DNA of 6,681 bases from Bacillota bacterium (GTDB lineage Bacteria; Bacillota; Clostridia; Christensenellales; CAG-138). This document shows, one piece after another, positions 6,117 through 6,681 of the stretch (positions within the stretch are counted from its first letter, which is position 1; every line of letters starts with the position of its first letter). The notes under the pieces are model-generated. The model made no database searches, was not told the DNA's origin, and saw nothing but the letters and a program-made list of their open reading frames with translations. The translations under genes and the position numbers were made by a program. The stretch covers positions 1-6,681 of the forward strand of contig JAEWWD010000180.1 of NCBI GenBank assembly GCA_023396535.1, in the 5' to 3' direction.

Positions 6117-6680
6117 TCAGACATAATAAATCCCGTCAATACGGATTGTGGCGCCGCCTCCAAACAATACTCTGCCGTTCAGGGAGGATAACCGGATGGA
6201 ATTGTACATTCTATCATTGCCGCCCTGCTCAATTTGGCAGTCCGACCCGTCCCATAGGCCGTATTTCAACATGTAGTATCCAAAAGCGCTGTTGCCGGAA
6301 CCTGTAGCCGGATCCTCCAGATACCCGAACTTTGGTGCAAATACCCGCGTATGCGCGATATATCCTTTATCCACAACATCAAGCGAGTATATTACTATGA
6401 TATCCATATTGTTGGCAATGCAAAACTCCTTTAACCGGTCTATATCGGGAAATATGGATATCTCTGTGCTCAGATCTGTGATGGGAACGATGAGCGTTCT
6501 AAGCCCCGCATCGATGATGTCAATCGGACGCTCCGTATGAATTTTCCCGATGGCAACGCCAAGATGCTGCGATATGGCGCATGGATTCAAATTCGTGCCG
6601 AAGTAAGCTGGCAAGGGGGCTGTAATGAATACTGCGTCAAGTTCCTTCATTTTATTGAAAACGGTTAGATCGCCCTTCCT
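6117..6680 (-). CDS. PhzF-family isomerase-like protein (5' partial)
   Basis: This is the C-terminal part of a protein of the PhzF/diaminopimelate-epimerase fold, named for the isomerase of phenazine synthesis. Most bacterial members have no known substrate and no tie to phenazines. The frame stays open past the ATG at 6650 to the window edge (a further ten codons, beginning RKGDLTVFNK), so the start is outside; the family is near 280-300 aa and about 187 codons are seen. The family block FAPKFGYLEDPATGSG (104-119, counted from the ATG at 6650) is intact, and QGGNDRMYNSIR (142-153) and VLFGGGA (161-167) fit the usual C-terminal substrate-pocket strands. The N-terminal half carrying the catalytic glutamate cannot be checked. 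It ends in TGA, 19 bases before the NYN start, and is probably cotranscribed with it. Confidence 0.85.
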   Translation of the reverse strand, partial: RKGDLTVFNKMKELDAVFITAPLPAYFGTNLNPCAISQHLGVAIGKIHTERPIDIIDAGLRTLIVPITDLSTEISIFPDIDRLKEFCIANNMDIIVIYSLDVVDKGYIAHTRVFAPKFGYLEDPATGSGNSAFGYYMLKYGLWDGSDCQIEQGGNDRMYNSIRLSSLNGRVLFGGGATIRIDGIYYV

Positions 6681-6681
6681 G

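Noticed and set aside
6098..6163. Longer NYN protein starting at 6163 or 6124
   Set aside because: Both starts overlap the PhzF-like coding region and lack a good ribosome binding site, whereas AAAGGAG serves the ATG at 6097.

Overview
The window (about half G+C by eye) looks like a chromosomal segment of a Bacillota bacterium, most likely a clostridial-type anaerobe. The evidence is a large PRD-containing MtlR-type regulator, an HPr with the regulatory-serine segment, strong AGGAGG-type ribosome binding sites, and a PTS-centred sugar locus. I could not run a search, so the taxonomy is an inference.

Left and centre (1-5260, + strand) is a carbohydrate phosphotransferase (PTS) locus. In order it holds: the 3' part of an MtlR/LicR-type regulator with its own EIIB-like and EIIA-like domains (5' end outside the window); a stand-alone mannitol-type EIIA that starts inside the regulator's stop codon; a PfkB-family kinase of the 1-phosphofructokinase/tagatose-6-phosphate kinase group; a 159-base intergenic region with a good promoter flanked by two inverted repeats; an L-sorbose-1-phosphate reductase-like (SorE-like) dehydrogenase; and a separate, somewhat divergent HPr. 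A strong GC hairpin at 5232-5257 closes the unit. No EIIB/EIIC permease, enzyme I or aldolase lies here, so the uptake complex is incomplete within this window.

Taken together, these genes suggest uptake and phosphorylation of a hexitol or ketose, interconversion of a hexitol phosphate and a ketose phosphate by the dehydrogenase, and a second phosphorylation by the PfkB kinase to a ketose bisphosphate for aldolase cleavage. The PRD regulator would sense the phosphorylation state of the PTS. The actual sugar cannot be read from the sequence.

Right (5321-6681, - strand) is a convergent two-gene unit: the C-terminal part of a PhzF-family isomerase-like protein (5' end outside the window), followed 19 bases later by a NYN-domain protein with a C-terminal OST-HTH/LOTUS-like domain, probably an RNA-binding or RNA-cleaving protein. 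It has no evident link to the sugar locus.

I see no RNA genes, CRISPR array, mobile element or phage genes. I do not find a wholly new system. The points most worth a second look are the divergent dedicated HPr, the pattern of lost PRD histidines in the regulator, the paired inverted repeats around the sorE promoter, and the possible ketose-1-phosphate pathway logic.
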